Shown here piece after piece: positions 61,940 through 64,000 of a DNA stretch of 64,000 nt (position 1 is the first letter of the stretch; each line of letters begins with the position of its first letter). The translations under genes were made by a program, and so were the position numbers. Under the pieces are notes generated by a model. That model was given only the letters and a program-made list of their open reading frames with translations, did no database searches and was not told the DNA's origin. Source of the DNA: Lysobacter enzymogenes (GTDB lineage Bacteria; Pseudomonadota; Gammaproteobacteria; Xanthomonadales; Xanthomonadaceae); contig NZ_CP067395.1 of the NCBI RefSeq assembly GCF_017355525.1, positions 1,550,001 through 1,614,000 on the forward strand. Direction: 5' to 3'.

Positions 61940-63121
61940 TCAGCCCTTTCGCGCCGCGACCAGCCGCGCGCACGCGGCCACCGCGACCAAACCCACGCCG
62001 AGCAGCGCGAACGCCGCCGGCAGGCTGCTGATCTTGGCGATCCAGCCGATCCCGGCCGGGCCGATCAAAATGCCGGCATAACCCAGCGTGCTGACCGCGG
62101 AGATCGCCGCGCCGGCCGGCATCGCCTTCTGGTTGCCGGCGGCGGTGAACAGGATCGGCACGATGTTCGAGCAGCCCAGCCCGATCAGGGCGAAGCCCAG
62201 CAACGTCGCGCCGACCCACGGCAACAGCGCCGCCAACGCGAAGCCGGCCGCGGCGCAGACGCCGCCGAGCGCCAGCACCGGGCGCGCGCCGAAACGCTGG
62301 ACGATGCGGTCGCCGTTGAAGCGGCCGATGGTCATCGCCAACGCGAACACCGCATAGCCCAGGCCGCCGGCGCTGGCCTCGACGCCGCGCTGCGAGACCA
62401 GCAGCAGCGCGCTCCAGTCCAGCATCGCGCCTTCGGCCAGGAACACGATGAAGCACAGCGCGCCGACCAGGATCACGATGCCGTGCGGCAGCACGAACAT
62501 CGAACCGCCGTGGCCGTCGTCGCCGTAGCGCAACAGGCCGCGGCTGCCGGCCAGCATCAGCAGCGCCAGCAGCACCGCCACGCTGAGCGCGGCGATCAGC
62601 GGCGTCGCCTGCAGCCACAGCAAGGCGCTGGCCAGGGCCGCGCCGGCGATGCCGCCGACGCTGAAAAAGCCGTGGAAACCCGACATCAGCGCGCGCCCGC
62701 TGGCTTTCTCGACCACCACCGCCTGGATGTTGATCGCCACGTCGATCGCGCCGATCGCCGCGCCGAACGCGAACAGCGCCAGGGCCATGCCGGCGACGGT
62801 ATCCAGGTGCGCGAGCAACGGCAGGGTCGCGGCGACCGCGGCGCTGGCCAGCAGGATCACCTTGCGGCAGCCGACCCGCGCGGCCAGCGCGCCGGTCAGC
62901 GGCATCGTAGTCATCGAACCGGCGCCCAGGGCCAGCAGCAACAGGCCCAGGGTGGCTTCGTCGACGCCGGTGCGGGCCTTGGCGTAAGGCACCAGCGGCG
63001 CCCACGCCGCCATCGCCAGGCCGGCGATGAAGAAGGCGATGCGGGTCGACAGGCGTTCCAGCGCGCCGATGGTTTCGCCGCGGGCGGCGGCGGGGGCCGG
63101 GACGGTTTGCGAATCGCTCAT
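61940..63121 (-). CDS. MFS transporter
   Basis: A 393-residue inner-membrane protein with about twelve spans of the major facilitator superfamily, with a short N-terminal leader (MSDSQTVPAPAAARGE). The loop between spans 2 and 3 has the pattern GALAARVGCRKVILLAS, and GFHGFFSVGGIAGAALAS is typical of the sugar/drug group. Substrate unknown. ATG 63121 is preferred; upstream frame is within a repeat region. The DeoR-type gene lies upstream on the same strand (about 195 bp), so a sugar transport link is possible. Confidence 0.9.
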   Translation of the reverse strand: MSDSQTVPAPAAARGETIGALERLSTRIAFFIAGLAMAAWAPLVPYAKARTGVDEATLGLLLLALGAGSMTTMPLTGALAARVGCRKVILLASAAVAATLPLLAHLDTVAGMALALFAFGAAIGAIDVAINIQAVVVEKASGRALMSGFHGFFSVGGIAGAALASALLWLQATPLIAALSVAVLLALLMLAGSRGLLRYGDDGHGGSMFVLPHGIVILVGALCFIVFLAEGAMLDWSALLLVSQRGVEASAGGLGYAVFALAMTIGRFNGDRIVQRFGARPVLALGGVCAAAGFALAALLPWVGATLLGFALIGLGCSNIVPILFTAAGNQKAMPAGAAISAVSTLGYAGILIGPAGIGWIAKISSLPAAFALLGVGLVAVAACARLVAARKG

Positions 63122-63175
63122 GAGGGGTCTCGTCGATGCTTGAAGTTCGAGGTTCGGTTTGCGGCGATCCGAGAA

Positions 63176-63258
63176 AAAGCGTCGGGACTGAAGCCCCTCC
63201 CACGGTGGAGGGGTGCAGCGCGAGGCTGCCGTGGGAGGGACTTCAGTCGCGACGCTTT
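63176..63258. repeat. Inverted repeat of the CTTCAG-GACGCT family
   Basis: Two 30-base arms (63176-63205, 63229-63258: AAAGCGTCGGGACTGAAG and its near complement) enclose 23 bp. Same family as 18406 and 40382. It lies between the MFS and DeoR-type genes. Confidence 0.78.
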
Positions 63259-63316
63259 CGGTTCCGCTGCGATGCTGCCGACGGCGCGCGCGCCGCAACG
63301 CGCGCCGCCTGCACAG

Positions 63317-64000
63317 TCACTGCATCGGCTGCGCGCGCAACACCCGCGCGCCCTTGGCCGCGAACGCGCGCGCCTGCGCGGCATCGCCGTCGTGTTCGAT
63401 CACCAGCGCCGACACCGCGTCGGCGGCCAGCACGGTGAACGGCGCGGCGGTGCCGAACTTGTCGTCGGTGACCACCACCGCGACCGCGCGCGCGGCGTGG
63501 GCCGCGGCCTGCTTGAACTGCGCGTCTTCGTAATCGCGCGCGCTGATGCCGGCCTCGTGGTCGGCGCCGCAGACGCCGAGGAAGTACCAGTCGCTGCGGA
63601 TCGCCTCGACCTCGCGCAAGGCGCCGGCGCCGAGCGCGGCGCCGATGCGCGGCTCGATCCGGCCGCCGATGGCGATCAGTTGCAGATCCTCGCGCGGCGC
63701 CAGCAGGGCGGCGATGGCCGGGGCGTTGGTGGCGACGGTCAGGCCGAAGTCGGCCGGCAGCGCCTGGGCGATGGCGATGTTGGTCGAGCCGGCGTCGAGG
63801 AACAGCACCTGGCCGCGCTCGATCAGGCCGACCGCGGTACGCGCCAGCGCGGCCTTGCGGCCCGGCGCCTGGGTCTGGCGCTGGGCCAGGGTGCCGCGGT
63901 CCGGCGCCAGCGGCAGCGCGCCGCCGTAGACCCGCCGGCACTGCCCGGCCGCGGCCATCTCGCGCAGGTCGCGGCGGATGGTGTCGTGCGACACCTCCAG
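63317..64000 (-). CDS. DeoR/GlpR-family transcriptional regulator, truncated by window edge
   Basis: The visible 228 residues end at 63317 and continue beyond the window. Only the tail of the helix-turn-helix is seen (EVSHDTIRRDLREMAAAG), followed by the sugar-phosphate-sensing DeoRC domain with LFLDAGSTNIAIAQAL, TVATNAPAIAALL and GGRIEPRIGAALG. Such regulators usually repress sugar-use genes and are released by a sugar phosphate. The neighbouring MFS transporter could be part of its regulon. The start codon lies outside the window. Confidence 0.9.
   Translation of the reverse strand: MEVSHDTIRRDLREMAAAGQCRRVYGGALPLAPDRGTLAQRQTQAPGRKAALARTAVGLIERGQVLFLDAGSTNIAIAQALPADFGLTVATNAPAIAALLAPREDLQLIAIGGRIEPRIGAALGAGALREVEAIRSDWYFLGVCGADHEAGISARDYEDAQFKQAAAHAARAVAVVVTDDKFGTAAPFTVLAADAVSALVIEHDGDAAQARAFAAKGARVLRAQPMQ

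Overview
The window is very GC-rich, gammaproteobacterial DNA. Its protein families, GC-skewed codon use and the GTAG-headed REP-like palindromes fit the family Xanthomonadaceae/Lysobacteraceae, most probably Lysobacter or a close relative. This placement is inferred from the look of the genes and repeats, not from a database search. I see about 46 convincing protein genes, no rRNA, tRNA, CRISPR array, integrase or insertion-sequence transposase. The content is mostly chromosomal housekeeping and cell-envelope genes, with unusually rich intergenic repeats.

Layout. 1-6.1 kb: the tail of an upstream gene with terminators, a cold-shock protein, a DUF456 membrane protein, outer-membrane phospholipase A (pldA), a patatin-like lipase and class I fumarase. 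6.2-10.8 kb: two tandem secreted cysteine-rich microproteins, an ABC exporter, a PQQ-type sugar dehydrogenase lipoprotein and a GFA-fold protein. 10.8-17.2 kb: tex, ferredoxin-NADP reductase overlapping a TlpA-like thioredoxin, and a divergent LytTR regulator/acyltransferase pair. 17.2-26.2 kb: a 118-bp tandem repeat array, glutathione peroxidase, a TonB-dependent receptor, an exported amidohydrolase, a VOC protein and an M3 metallopeptidase. 26.4-31.7 kb: an orphan OmpR-like regulator behind a perfect palindrome, a large trimeric autotransporter adhesin and an unrecognised small gene. 31.9-40.8 kb: sirtuin, glycerophosphodiester phosphodiesterase, two small unknowns, amino-acid permease, cyclopropane fatty-acid synthase, a DUF3298-like lipoprotein, rluF and a small GNAT protein. 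40.9-51.4 kb: a histone-H1-like protein, a 63-aa protein behind a sigma-54-like site, rhomboid protease, POT peptide transporter, an exported unknown, a GST, an M14 carboxypeptidase, an endonuclease/phosphatase-fold lipoprotein and a second protein with a histone-like tail. 51.5-64 kb: 2H RNA ligase, an exported HEAQH protein, an AraC regulator, uup, selO, a second (115-bp) tandem array, a GST, an overlapping two-gene unit containing an AbiEii-like nucleotidyltransferase, a DUF188 protein, an MFS transporter and a DeoR-type regulator cut by the window edge.

How the genes relate. Most are single genes with their own terminators. Clear translationally linked pairs are fpr/tlpA-like (13454-14843) and the unknown/AbiEii-like pair (61237-59557). 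Many products act in the envelope or outside the cell: PldA, the TonB receptor, the M3 and M14 peptidases, the adhesin, the rhomboid protease and the POT transporter, which suits a predatory or saprophytic peptide-feeding bacterium. The most unusual material is the two-gene nucleotidyltransferase unit, the paired six-cysteine microproteins, the palindrome-controlled orphan regulator with an atypical receiver, the proteins carrying histone-like tails, and several intergenic repeat families (REP dimers in two topologies, and two arrays that are the same repeat in opposite orientation).
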